From: Paralvinella palmiformis
Taxonomy: Eukaryota; Annelida; Polychaeta; Terebellida; Alvinellidae
Direction: 5' to 3'
DNA: 64,000 nucleotides
NCBI GenBank assembly: GCA_025642065.1
Contig: JAODUP010001184.1
Coordinates: 1-64,000, forward strand
In this document: positions 1-10,400 of the stretch, piece by piece
How positions within the stretch are numbered: the stretch's first letter is position 1
How the letters are laid out: the number at the start of each line of letters is the position of its first letter
Notes under the pieces: generated by a model
What the model saw: only the letters and a program-made list of their open reading frames with translations
What the model was told of the DNA's origin: nothing
Database searches by the model: none
Program-made: the position numbers and the translations under genes

Positions 1-37
1 TATTCATAAATTGGAAACGTGATTTAAAAAATTTCAG

Positions 38-340
38 AAGTGGTATAAGCGAGCAATTAATGTCAATTACCACCTGGTATCTAATGGGATAGCTACATAT
101 AAGTGTGAGGGACAACTGATTGGAGATCAAACATATGACGGTCTTGCTGCCAGTCTGTGTCGGGCCGAGACAACGGCAGAGAAAAAGGGTAGAGGAGTCT
201 GGAAGGGAGTGACATTAAGAGAAAGAATTATGAATTATCCACAAGAAGTTAGAGAAAAGGTCATCTCAAAGAAGGAGGAGTTTAAAAAGTCTTGGATAGA
301 TTGGATAAATATTAAATTTAGAAAGAAAACTTCTAGTTAA
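38..340 (+). CDS. C3orf33: C3orf33-like protein, last coding exon (partial)
   Basis: Exon starts after an acceptor (ATTTCAG, 31-37) and reads open for 100 codons to TAA at 338-340. The peptide begins KWYKRAINVNYHLVSNGIA and contains the run LCRAETTAEKKGRGVWKG, then a Lys/Glu-rich helix and a basic tail ending KKTSS. The AExxAxKKGxGxWK pattern is the signature of the end of a staphylococcal-nuclease-like OB fold, and the order (VN..LVS.G.A, then AE..A..KG.G.WK, then a charged helix with KSW) matches the C-terminal part of animal C3orf33, a membrane-anchored protein of poorly known function. Upstream exons lie before the window. A poly(A) signal follows 18 bases after the stop. The alternative is another nuclease-fold protein of the same superfamily. 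Confidence 0.62.
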   Translation, partial: KWYKRAINVNYHLVSNGIATYKCEGQLIGDQTYDGLAASLCRAETTAEKKGRGVWKGVTLRERIMNYPQEVREKVISKKEEFKKSWIDWINIKFRKKTSS

Positions 341-357
341 TTGTAATTTGCGTGTGA

Positions 358-363
358 AATAAA
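358..363 (+). terminator. Poly(A) signal of the C3orf33-like gene
   Basis: AATAAA 18 bases downstream of the stop codon. This is close but usable; cleavage would fall at about 375-395. Confidence 0.4.
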
Positions 364-699
364 AAATGGACAAGCAGAATTTTAAGGATAGATGTGCTTT
401 GGGTTCATTACTTTGTCAATGAAATTCATTTAGATGATGCACTTAAAAGTGTTCATAATGAAGTAACTTGATGTAGTACACATGCATTAACAGGCCTTAG
501 ATACAGACCACTGATTTTGTTATATTGCAGATCTATTTAATTTTTCTTTTGTATTTTGTGAGATTATATTGCTAGAGAGATAATAGGAAATCTGCCATTG
601 CCTTGCATTACTAAAAGGAGTTAATTCAACATGTAATTTTTGCACGCAATTCACTGGGAAATTTCTTAACTAAGACAGAGAAAATATAGGGAATTTGAT
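364..699. other. Intergenic, nothing recognised
   Basis: AT-rich sequence with no exon-like or repeat-like signal that I could identify. Confidence 0.5.
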
Positions 700-1095
700 T
701 TTTGAAATCCTGTGGAAACCTATCCCCCAATCCCATCATCCTGTTCCAGATCTTCACCCCGGCCTGACCAGCTGCATAAATGATTTCACCTACCCATTGT
801 ATCGGCCTTCCCATTTTTCCATCTGTCCAGGTGCATTCTCAACCTCCATCTCTGTGATACTCTCTCTTGGGCCACCAACTATCCAGCCTTTCACCATTGC
901 ATCCCATATATCGTCTACATTCAGCAAGTGCTCCATATATTCCTTCCATCTCAACTCTGATTTTACAACTATACTTCCACTCTCATCTCTCAAACAATTC
1001 ACTTTAACTATATTCAGCCTTTCCTTTGCCAACTGTTTTGCTATCCTAAACACAGATCTCTACCGTTCTTCCATATTAAACTCACACTTTAACAG
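700..1095 (-). mobile_element. LINE retrotransposon relic (endonuclease-RT linker)
   Basis: On the minus strand two adjoining open stretches read FRIAKQLAKERLNIVKVN, then RWKEYMEHLLNVDD, then GEIIYAAGQAGVKIWNRM. The arrangement (charged helix, 'W+EYxExLLN', 'GP...IT..EVE.A...M..GK', then 'IYAAG..GV..W') is that of the segment between endonuclease and reverse transcriptase in non-LTR retrotransposons of the RTE/L1 style. The reading frame shifts between the two stretches and the GK(A/S)xGxD box is lost, so this is a dead fragment. Clade assignment is uncertain. Confidence 0.6.
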
Positions 1096-1220
1096 TTGAC
1101 ACAAACTTGGGGATAACTGATCATGGGAACAAAATCAATGAGAGTAGCTGCACAAATCCGAAAATAAAAAGGTTGAATATACGATAATTAGAATATTTAA
1201 TTGGTCTAAATAAACTATCT

Positions 1221-1433
1221 TTAGAAGCACTGATGGCCTGGAGATCCCAAGATCATCTTCCAACTAATGACTACATGATGTTAGCCAGAACCACACTGAG
1301 TAGATATCTTGGTGTGTGAGGCCTTTTCTACAAGGGTTCGATAGTGCCTCCAGATAAATACACACCAAGGACACAATCAGAAGATGACATAAAACATGCT
1401 GTATATTTTAGTGTACAACACAACATTCAGTAG
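1221..1433 (+). pseudogene. Coding-like relic of unknown origin
   Basis: Seventy codons with a single internal stop (TGA, 1317-1319) read LEALMAWRSQDHLPTNDYMM, then ARTTLSRYLGV, then a stretch containing IVPPDKYTPRTQSEDD. Composition is protein-like rather than random, but I do not recognise a family. It sits 0.6 kb before the DIRS-like relic on the same strand and may be part of that element. No splice sites are convincing. Confidence 0.25.
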
Positions 1434-2034
1434 GAGTTTCATTAATGAGTATAGGCCTAAAACATCATTAATTGTATTCAAGTCCGAATTAGAATTGTTC
1501 TGTGCATAAAATAGATTTAGCAACGAACGTTAATGTTTAGTAGACCAGTCAAAACATGTAGGAATTATTAAATAGACAATGCCTATAAGTTTGTTATGTA
1601 TATATTACAGCAAGATAGTAAAACCAGGGATTTCGATAAGTCCCTAACACTCGGGGGAATTCGTGAAATCACTATTAAAATGCAGGAAAATCCGTGGTTT
1701 CACAATCTTAATGTAACCTATTTAATATCGATATTGGGGCATGCAAGCTTCAGCTAGGTATAAACACCTTATCCGTGAAATCTGTTTAATGCTACGGGGA
1801 CTTGCAAGTATGATAGCAATTGCAGGTTCGTGCATGAATGGAATAAATGGACTGGGTGTGAAATAGGAATTGTATCCCTCCAAACCTAAAACTGTGTCTC
1901 TAAAGTGTAAAGGTTTTGCAAGAGGCATCCCGCCCCGTGAACTTGGCTTTAAATGACTAACCCACCGATAAGGTTAATGTAAAATACCAATTTAAGGTGT
2001 TATACACTTAATTAGTGTTGTAAAATCGATTTTA
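1434..2034. other. Intergenic, nothing recognised
   Basis: No open frame or repeat that I recognise. It separates two relics that may belong to one element. Confidence 0.4.
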
Positions 2035-2935
2035 AAATGGCTTATCGTTCGGTCGGCATAGGACCATCACAGTATCATATGTCGGCGGTAAAATGGAAAT
2101 TTGATGGAGATAAAGAGGTCACTTATTTGGTTGATACTAGACTGATGATGGATGCTGGTAAATCGCCATTTGTGTTTCGTAGTCTATTATAAGCTGTCGA
2201 ACGATTTATCAGAGAATGAGAATATCAACTCATTAGACTACTCAGAGAACTAGGGTTCGCCATTGCATATAACAAGGTCGAGGGACCCACTCAAAATCTG
2301 GTTTTCCTCGGTATAGAAATTGACACTGTAAATATGACAGTTAGCTTGCCAGGAAAAAAGGTAACAGAATCGTTGCAGGTATTGGAATGTTTCCTCGGGA
2401 TCAACGTGCTTCCCTCAAACAATTGCAAAGCTTGCAGGAAGATTAAACTGGGCGTTAAATGTTGTAACATGTGGTAGAAGTTACCTCCGAAATAGTATTA
2501 ACTCTTTGGGCTCATTGCAAAAGCCTAACCAAAAGGCGCGTTTAGCTAAAGAGGTATTTGATTGATATCAAGTGGTCTTTGGTGCATCCCCATATAAACG
2601 TGTATTTTGTCATCCTCATGTAAATATTGTCAAATTGGATACTTGTAGCAAAGGTGCGGGTTATACATATAATGAGGAATTGGGTTATGTTGATTGGCAG
2701 TGTGATTTGTCAAATGTACACATTAATGTAAAAGAAACAATTACAGCCGTATTAGCATCTCGTCGTTGGGCCCCTTTGTGAAAGCACTCAAAGGTATTAT
2801 TTTGTACAGATAATAAGACGGCTAAAGCAAATATTGTAAAATGGTCTTGTAGGGGCCCACCAACTATATTGCCGTGGGTTAGAGAATTGAATGCATATTC
2901 TGTGTTATACTGATGTGATAAATTATGAATGAACG
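2035..2935 (+). mobile_element. DIRS-like retrotransposon relic: RT and RNase H
   Basis: Frame-broken conceptual translation shows, in order: AYRSVGIGPSQYHMSAVKW, a DTRLMMDAGKSPFVF segment, LLRELGFAIAYNKVEGPTQN, then LVFLGIEIDTVNMTVSLPGK, an 'AGKLNWA'-type segment, and an RNase H-like part (VKLDTCSKGAGYTYNE, 2572-2781). This order and wording are typical of the reverse transcriptase/RNase H of tyrosine-recombinase (DIRS) elements. The segment that should carry the catalytic YxDD box, between SPFVF and the LLRELGF part, is absent (around 2185-2225), and several stops and frameshifts follow. No recombinase gene was seen nearby. Confidence 0.7.
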
Positions 2936-5083
2936 GTTTTGAAATGATAACAGTGATTTCGTTAATTGATAAAAGTCATAAATAATTTACGAAAGATCTA
3001 AATTTATCTTTAAAATATTCACAACTGCAACAATCATTTTGCGGACACATCATTATCGGCAAATCTGACATGGAACAGATCGCAGCAGCCAATTATTTGA
3101 GAACCTCGACGTAGTATTTAATGAGGAACGATGGTAGGCCTATATATTGCAATGACTTGGATACAACTGAAATCAGACTTTAATGTCACTGACGACCAAT
3201 CCAGTTATTCAGTTACAGTTGTAAATGTAAATCAGAAGTATGAAATTTCATCATATCAGTTATATCTTTATTTCAAACTAAATTTATTCTACAGAAGCCC
3301 AACACAGCTCCACTTTGACCTCAATGGAAATAACCGCGCAGCACTTACAGATCACCTGCTGACACATACAAATCTTTCACCCCAATTTCTACAACGATGT
3401 CGCTGTTGACTTTAATGGAAATGAGTACAAGACAAGACGCATTAAATTATAAACCTTATTTTAAAATGTGTTACTAAAGTATTAGCAAAAAAGGATGATT
3501 TTCTCTTAGATGCTAAACATATATTCGCCTTAATTAATGTGGGACGCTTGCAATATGAAAACTGTTATGCCTTCTATTCTAAAGTGGACTCGGTGTTGCT
3601 ATATAGCGACAACAGCCATTATACATCATACAAATCAACAACACTTATATAAGAGAATATTCATATACATCTGGTTGTTTTGCTACTGCATGCCTTACGT
3701 TGGAGCAACTGAAGGATGTTTGGTCATATGGTGAGAAATAAAATGTGTGTTATATCGAGGTTCCGGAACAAGTCAGTTCTTTTCGTGTATGTTTTCTCAC
3801 TGTGAAACTAGTATGTTTGAGCATCTTTCTTTTGAATTAAAAGTCGTCAACGGTGAATCTATCTTGTATAATTTTACTAGAAATTGTGGGGCAATAATGT
3901 GACGACAGCATGCAGCTTCCTGATACCTCGGTTACGGATTAACGACAAAGGTTCACTGTCAGCAGACTTGTTTAGAAAGATAATGTGTAGAAAATAATAA
4001 TTTTAGATAAAAACTGAAAATGTATGGTCCAAAATTTCGTTTGAAAAGAGAATAAAATCGAATAAGATTATGTAAAATTCAAATTAACACGTCATAATAT
4101 ATAATTGAAAATTAGGAGTTCATATCCACATGATTGTGTTATAATTTTTAGCTCCAATTGTAGTACCTAATTATATAATAAATTGGGTATTTATGCATGT
4201 GCACATTTAATGTTCGATTGTGCATCCACATGTGCGTGCTTTGTTATAACTGTTATTGTTGTTGTTATACTATGTTGTTATCGTCGGTTATTATATACTT
4301 TACTTAATTGATACAAGATATTAGATGTTGTTTTAATTAAAGTGCTCCGTGATAATATTTGGTTATTCCCTAATAAATCTCCCAATTAAGTAGCCTAAAT
4401 CAAACTCATTTATGACTAGCGACATCTAGAGGCCACGCACTAAACAGCACCTGGACATATTTATTAGGATTAATTTAAGCATTTTCTAAATCAAGTTTTA
4501 TCGTTTACCCTCACTTAATGGCGTGTACACGCACGCACTCCACACATAGTTTGTAAGTATCTCGACTGATACATATTCTCGTTTAAACGAAATAGAATTT
4601 AATATTGGCCTCTATCTGTTTTTGTCATGTTATAAGCAAATGGCTTGGGGTGCTACTTCCTAGCAAATAGACGCTAAATTTAGCTAAAACATATTTGAGA
4701 TATATCTCTAAATCATTTGTCTCGTGCGCCAGTTTAATGTCTTATGAATCATAGCCTTAATTGCCCTTCCTTGAGAATAACATTTATCATTAGAACGTTT
4801 TTCAGCTTAAAGTAGCACCCGAACGTCGTCTGTTAGTTTTCCTCCCTATAACCGTAGTCCTCATGGCTCTCGCTAGATGGTAAGTTGTACGAACGATATC
4901 TCAAGTTACAGTGGCTCCACCTCGTAAAATATGAGTGAACTAATAAATTGATCTAAGACCAAATACTGTATGTAACAAGACTTGTTACTTCGCGTTTTAG
5001 CATGGGACGCCATTTTGAATTCATGGAGCGCCAGGGCCCTAGCGACCCGAGGTAGATTGTCACGGACAGCTCCCTTCGTTAAC
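2936..5083. other. Intergenic, no gene recognised
   Basis: Short open stretches (for example 3131-3409 and 3537-3734) have no recognisable domain or paired splice sites. Around 3470-3660 one frame reads protein-like text (KKDDFLLDAKHIFALINVGR) for about 60 codons. It may be an old transposon piece, but I could not name it. Confidence 0.4.
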
Positions 5084-6458
5084 ATGGCGCCTAATGGCAC
5101 TGGTTCATTCTGCGCCGCTTTCGGCTGCAGTAACAGAAAAAGTATGCACAAATAAAGACATCCCCGAAAAGAAATGAAAGCTAGTGTAAAAATGTTATAT
5201 GATCTGGATTTTTTAAATAAAGGATATTTAAAAAAATAAGCATAACAATTTGAAGTAGACACGCCCCTATTTGACATCACCCAAGCAGTAGGCCCAAGCA
5301 GGATCTATCTAGATCTATATTTGTTTCAGACAAAATCTGATTAAATTTTATTGAACAACATCAACCTATTAATCACAAAATGGGTATGTAAGATATACAT
5401 AAGCTTACAGTTACATGTACTGGAGCCACTGAAGATGTTATGGGCAGGAGGTATATTTTACTTTATTATTGTTAATAATATAATTGGACTTCTAAAATTA
5501 CATTAATATAATCAGATAATTTTTCCCTAATTCAATACTTCTAAGTAGCTGAGTATTTACATGATCACCTGCATCCATATTTATTTTTAAACGTAAGCAA
5601 TTGGTACTTATTGATATATATGCACTTCTATTTATAATTTAAATGTTATGAAATTAATTATTAAATACCTCAACTAGTGGTAGAAACATTCATTTTGTTA
5701 TTTTTTCTATTGACAGAAGTAAAAGATGGGTTATTAATTGTTGTCGTTCAGATATATGATGAGGAAAGATTTAAATTACTTGAATACTAATTGTAGAATG
5801 TATGATATGCATTTCACTGAAACGGAATTCATGAACCAGACAACTTATCTAGAATGCTATTCCAACTATTTTTGATGTACCAAATCCACTGCATTCATCC
5901 ACTGAAATCAAAGAGGAAGGTATTAACAGATAGGAGACCTATACAGGAGACAGGGCCAGCTGTGATGGTAATTAATATTTATAAATATTAATGGTGAATA
6001 TTGGTATTATAAAATTAATTAAATAAGAAACAAGGCATCAAGCCCATGAAATTTTGTCAGCCCATTTCATATCTTAATACAAAAAAGGATTACCAGCACC
6101 TGAATTAGTACTTGAATGTTCAGTTCAGCTCATGTGCTTTAATTGGTATACTTCTCTTCATAACTTAAATGCATATCAAATCAAATAACCAACTTGAAAA
6201 AAGGGAAAACATGTGTTTGCAAAATTGTGTATGCACTTGGTTCAAGTCATTATTTTACAAGGTAATGTTCTGTTTCAGTCCTTGAAGTTCTATGATGATG
6301 AGTTACCATGTAAACAGGCCAATCTCTTAAATACAGATTTACTGGTGTTGGATATGATATATGATTTTGAGTTATCTGTTACAGTAGTCAATGCATGTGT
6401 CTATTACATCTCTGGGTATATTCTGTCTAACATTAAACAGTTCACTGATCTGGACTAA
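5084..6458 (+). pseudogene. THAP-domain transposase-like gene, broken
   Basis: Three pieces on the plus strand fit one THAP-type gene. At 5084-5155 an ATG opens MAPNGTGSFCAAFGCSNRK, the classic start of a THAP zinc finger (C-x4-C then SNR), stopping at TAA 5153-5155. At about 5715-5925 come a KRWVINCCRSD segment, then NTNCRMYDMHFTETEF, then NAIPTIFDVPNP in another frame; these match the central W, the C-x2-H/F pair and the (A)xPTIF end of the domain. The expected second-pair cysteine is tyrosine (MYDMHF). At 6213-6458 a frame ends with VNACVYYISGYILSNI, as in P-type/THAP transposase C-termini. Frameshifts and stops make it non-functional unless exons are spliced in an unseen way. Confidence 0.55.
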
Positions 6459-7480
6459 ATGTCATATTTTTGTAGTAGTGGTTGTTTAGAGCTGGAAGCA
6501 ATTTGGGTTATTCTATCCATTTGATAACAAATGACTGATTGTAACTGTAGATGAAACCGTGACATTTGAGATTTGATGCCGCTTATTGCATGAAAGTACT
6601 AATTTCTCTATATCTAACATGTTAACGCAAACATAATTTTTTTAATATTCCATTGATATTCTTTGTTCTCAGCTTGGCAGGCCTATATGGTATGATCTAT
6701 ATTATTGAGGTGTATACTTTAAATGAACTTATGATTTTTTAAAGTTAATATATGATAAACGGACAGGATGAATATATGCCAGATGGTGGGAAATTTGTAC
6801 TGAATTGTGTTATGGTTGCGTTATAATAGCTGTATATATCATTATATATATATATATATCCAAATAAATAAAAATGTATGGACTATGATAAACTGACATG
6901 ATGAAAGTATTTTTGTTTGCATTTTCCTCATATATGCCCAATTGTTTTCATTAAAAAAACTTCCACACACGAAGCTGTGAAATAACCTAAACCACGTTGA
7001 ATTATTTTCTGATCAGCTGTCAAGTGATCGCAAATTGTAGGCTATGAATTAAGTGACTGGGCTGTGAAATCACTTAATTCTTTATTTACCGTTTCAGAGC
7101 TTCGTTTTTTTTATATCATGTGCGCACAATTAAAGTGTTATTTAATAAAAGAGTATGTGATCGTGTAACATATAGTACTAGTATTGGCAATTCATTTCAA
7201 CCATGTGCACACATGTACACGTTCACATGTGGACAACCAGGGAGCTTTGTTTATCTGAGAAATACCTCCGGTCGCTGGAGGCGCCACTGGTTCAAAATTC
7301 AACATGACGCGGCAAGAGTAACGCCTCTCTATATTTAAGCTCTCTGCTAAGACCATTCGCTCATGCCAATACAGTGGCGCCGCGTAGTGAACAACAAAGG
7401 AACTAGCGATTAAGTAAATACAAAATATATAGTTTTACATCTGGAGCTTGTTGTAATTTCGGTCTTTTAGCTTTTATAAA
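6459..7480. other. Region upstream of PQBP1
   Basis: Contains a short (TA)n tract at about 6841-6860 and presumably the PQBP1 promoter and 5' UTR. The last 200 bases are richer in CG dinucleotides (for example GGCGCCGCG near 7376), but I see no TATA box. The open stretch at 7120-7338 has no recognisable product. Confidence 0.4.
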
Positions 7481-10400
7481 ATGCCGCTGCCACCAGCATT
7501 AGCAGCTCGATTGGCTAAACGTGGCCTCGTCTCGTGTAAGAGCGATAAACCCAAACAAGGTATTAATACATTGAAATGAATACTTAGTCTTAGTAGCAAT
7601 TTTATGTCACTTGGGCGATAATACAGCGATCTACATGGAAGTTATTTAGTTAATTGATTTGTTGTGCCGTTCTAAATAATCTGACAACTAGCCTACTAGA
7701 ACTAGATTCGGCACGCTGCACCGATTATATCTACCCGATGATTTACTGTGAAATCGCTCCAGTGTAGACCTAGTCTCGCTCCAGGTGAATTGATGTCAAC
7801 TAAATTTAGATGAAGTGTCACTGAACTGATATTCATATTAAATTGATTAGAAAAATAATTTAGATCTACTTTTATTGTTTTAAGACTAAGTCATATTTTA
7901 GAATAAATAAAATAGAGCAAGTATGGAAAATGTTACATCTAGTAGTATTCAATCAACAATGTAGATTGCAGCTGTATCCATTTTCCCTGTTTTCTGGTTA
8001 ATTGATATCTTTTGTTTCATGAGCTACGATTACGAAACAGGGATAGTACACACACATGTCATGTGAGCACTTACTTCTAGTGTAACACCAATCACCGACC
8101 ATCAATAGCATGGATCATCTCATCTGATGCCAGAGTATTCACACCAACAATGATGTGAGGATTGGCACTGTCATATCAACCATCACAGCCATGCATAGCT
8201 GTCATTCAGATTTATTTTATACCATAGTTGGCTTGGTAATCACAGAAATATGAACAGCGAACATCCAGGCCCATCTCATTTTAGAGAAAACATATTATCA
8301 GATCTGGGTATTTGTCTATTCATAAAACCTGTGCTTAATATCTTTTAGAATTATGTTTAAAAAGATCTTCATTAGATATCTGTATTTGATAAACTTTTAA
8401 CAAAGTTTGAATAACACCAATGGGGTCAAAGATGTGCTGAAGATTCTCATGTATCAGAAGTATCTCACTGTCTGGAATTTTCCTTAAATTCATCAGTCAT
8501 TCAGACCCACTTAACATAAAATGTCATTACAAACAAATTTTGTTAGATATATGTATACCTTATGAAGTCATTTATGGTATTATTAATATATGTCATAAGT
8601 ATAATTTACAGATGGTTTTGGATTTTTAAGCCATCTCTTTACCCAATGAACTGCTCTGAGTTAGATCACATGACTGTTTTCTGACAATCTGATTGACTGA
8701 TGATTGCTGTTTACGAAACAAAAAAGAGATTATTTCTAATGCAGAATACAGTAACTTTGCTTTATAGTTTATACTAGACTTTCTCATAATGTCAATATTT
8801 GTCCTGTTGATAAACATTTAAGGAAGATGCATCTGTTTAGTGAGATCTAGAACTATTGCAGATATATGTCACAGCCATAGGTTGACTAACTCTTGACATA
8901 TTAAGTTATCATAGTTTTCTTAATATGTTGTATATAATATATATTTTGGTTACACTGAAAAGTTCAGTGAAACACTTTTCTAATATCTGTATTAATAACT
9001 AAGGTTGAGAAATTTCAGCACCTTCCCACAGATACATGAACCCACTTTTTCGGTGGAATTGTTACAGTTTGCTGTTCTTCATTATGCCTGTACTCTGAAA
9101 ACTACCATAAATCTTCCCTTTCCCGTAATAGTTCCATGTGGTGCAGTTCTGTCACTGTCTTAGCCACACACTGTATCAGATGGCAGTTGCTCTAGACTGC
9201 ATGATGAGGGTGCCTCCATGGTCTAGCGGTAGCGTGTTGGACCACGGATCACTACCACCCGCGTTCGAATCCCGTCTTGGGCATATCTGAAGGTTGTTTC
9301 GTCTTTCACTTCGTCTCATTACCTTTGGAGTCACTCGGCCCATTTAGCCTACCTTGTGCACAAAAGTGGCCGTAAAACAGTCAATCATCATCTAGACCGC
9401 ATGGCTTGAAAGCCTTTTCTGGGTCAGTGAATCGGATTGGGGCATTTTTTATAGGAGACCTGATACTGTTTTCGATGGGTTTTTTTTTTTACCTAGATGC
9501 AGTATGCTGGAGATCCTCTCTTTTGTACAATGTATCCTGATATAGAGATGGCAAACAAATATGGCAGTGGTCACGCAAAAATAAATGTTCTTGTGGAGAC
9601 GTTGGCATTGATTTGGTGATTCAAATTATATTGCCAGTCAGATGCAGAACCAACCATTCAGTGTAGGCCACTGATGTGGACAGCACAAAGCTGTATCCAG
9701 TGACTGTTAGATATGCTTATTTACGTACATTTTTACATGGGCGATAATATGGGATTTTAGGAACTGAAATACCAGTGAGCTATAGGCTTATCTGTCCTTG
9801 GTGCTGTTCTATTCTTTCTAAATTTCCTAGTAGAATCTGTATGCATCATTGATAATATGTGGAGATGTGTTTGTTGTGATCAATTCATGATGACCTAGCT
9901 TAATTGTAACTATATTTTAATAGAATAAGGTAATTTATGTGGCTTGTATCGATGAAACAGATAAACAATGGCACTGGACAGCCACAGTTTGTTATCCTTG
10001 CTTCCATGATGGTGGACATTTTTATCTTGTTTCACAGCAGTGCAGACTGTGAAAGAATATTCTCATTTTTCATCAAAACTAGGACAACTTTCTGCCACCA
10101 CACATCCACCAAAACTATCAGTAGCTTGACTGTGCACAAAGTATCCCTCAGTACCAAACAGACATGGGGTCAGTTCAGTTGGAATTAATTGTCAATTCTG
10201 GAATCGGAATTGATTTTTTTAAAATCAAATTGAGAAAATTGGAATTGAAATTTCCCACCAAAAAAATTTTAATCCACAAATTAATTTACCATTTTTACAA
10301 CGTTAACACTACGTGGTGTTTTATATATATATATATATCAGATATGAACACTGACGTGGCACTGCATGTGAGCGTTTAACCAATTAAATAGTCTGGATAC

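Noticed and set aside
695..1099. 134-codon plus-strand frame
   Set aside because: It is the antisense shadow of a LINE relic whose recognisable protein is on the minus strand.
4906..5280. 124-codon minus-strand frame
   Set aside because: Antisense to the THAP first exon, which is the recognisable strand.
7120..7338. 72-codon frame upstream of PQBP1
   Set aside because: No domain, splice site or conservation that I recognise; probably promoter or 5' flank.
9209..9285. tRNA gene
   Set aside because: A- and B-boxes are present, but the sequence does not close into a cloverleaf and recurs as part of a longer SINE.
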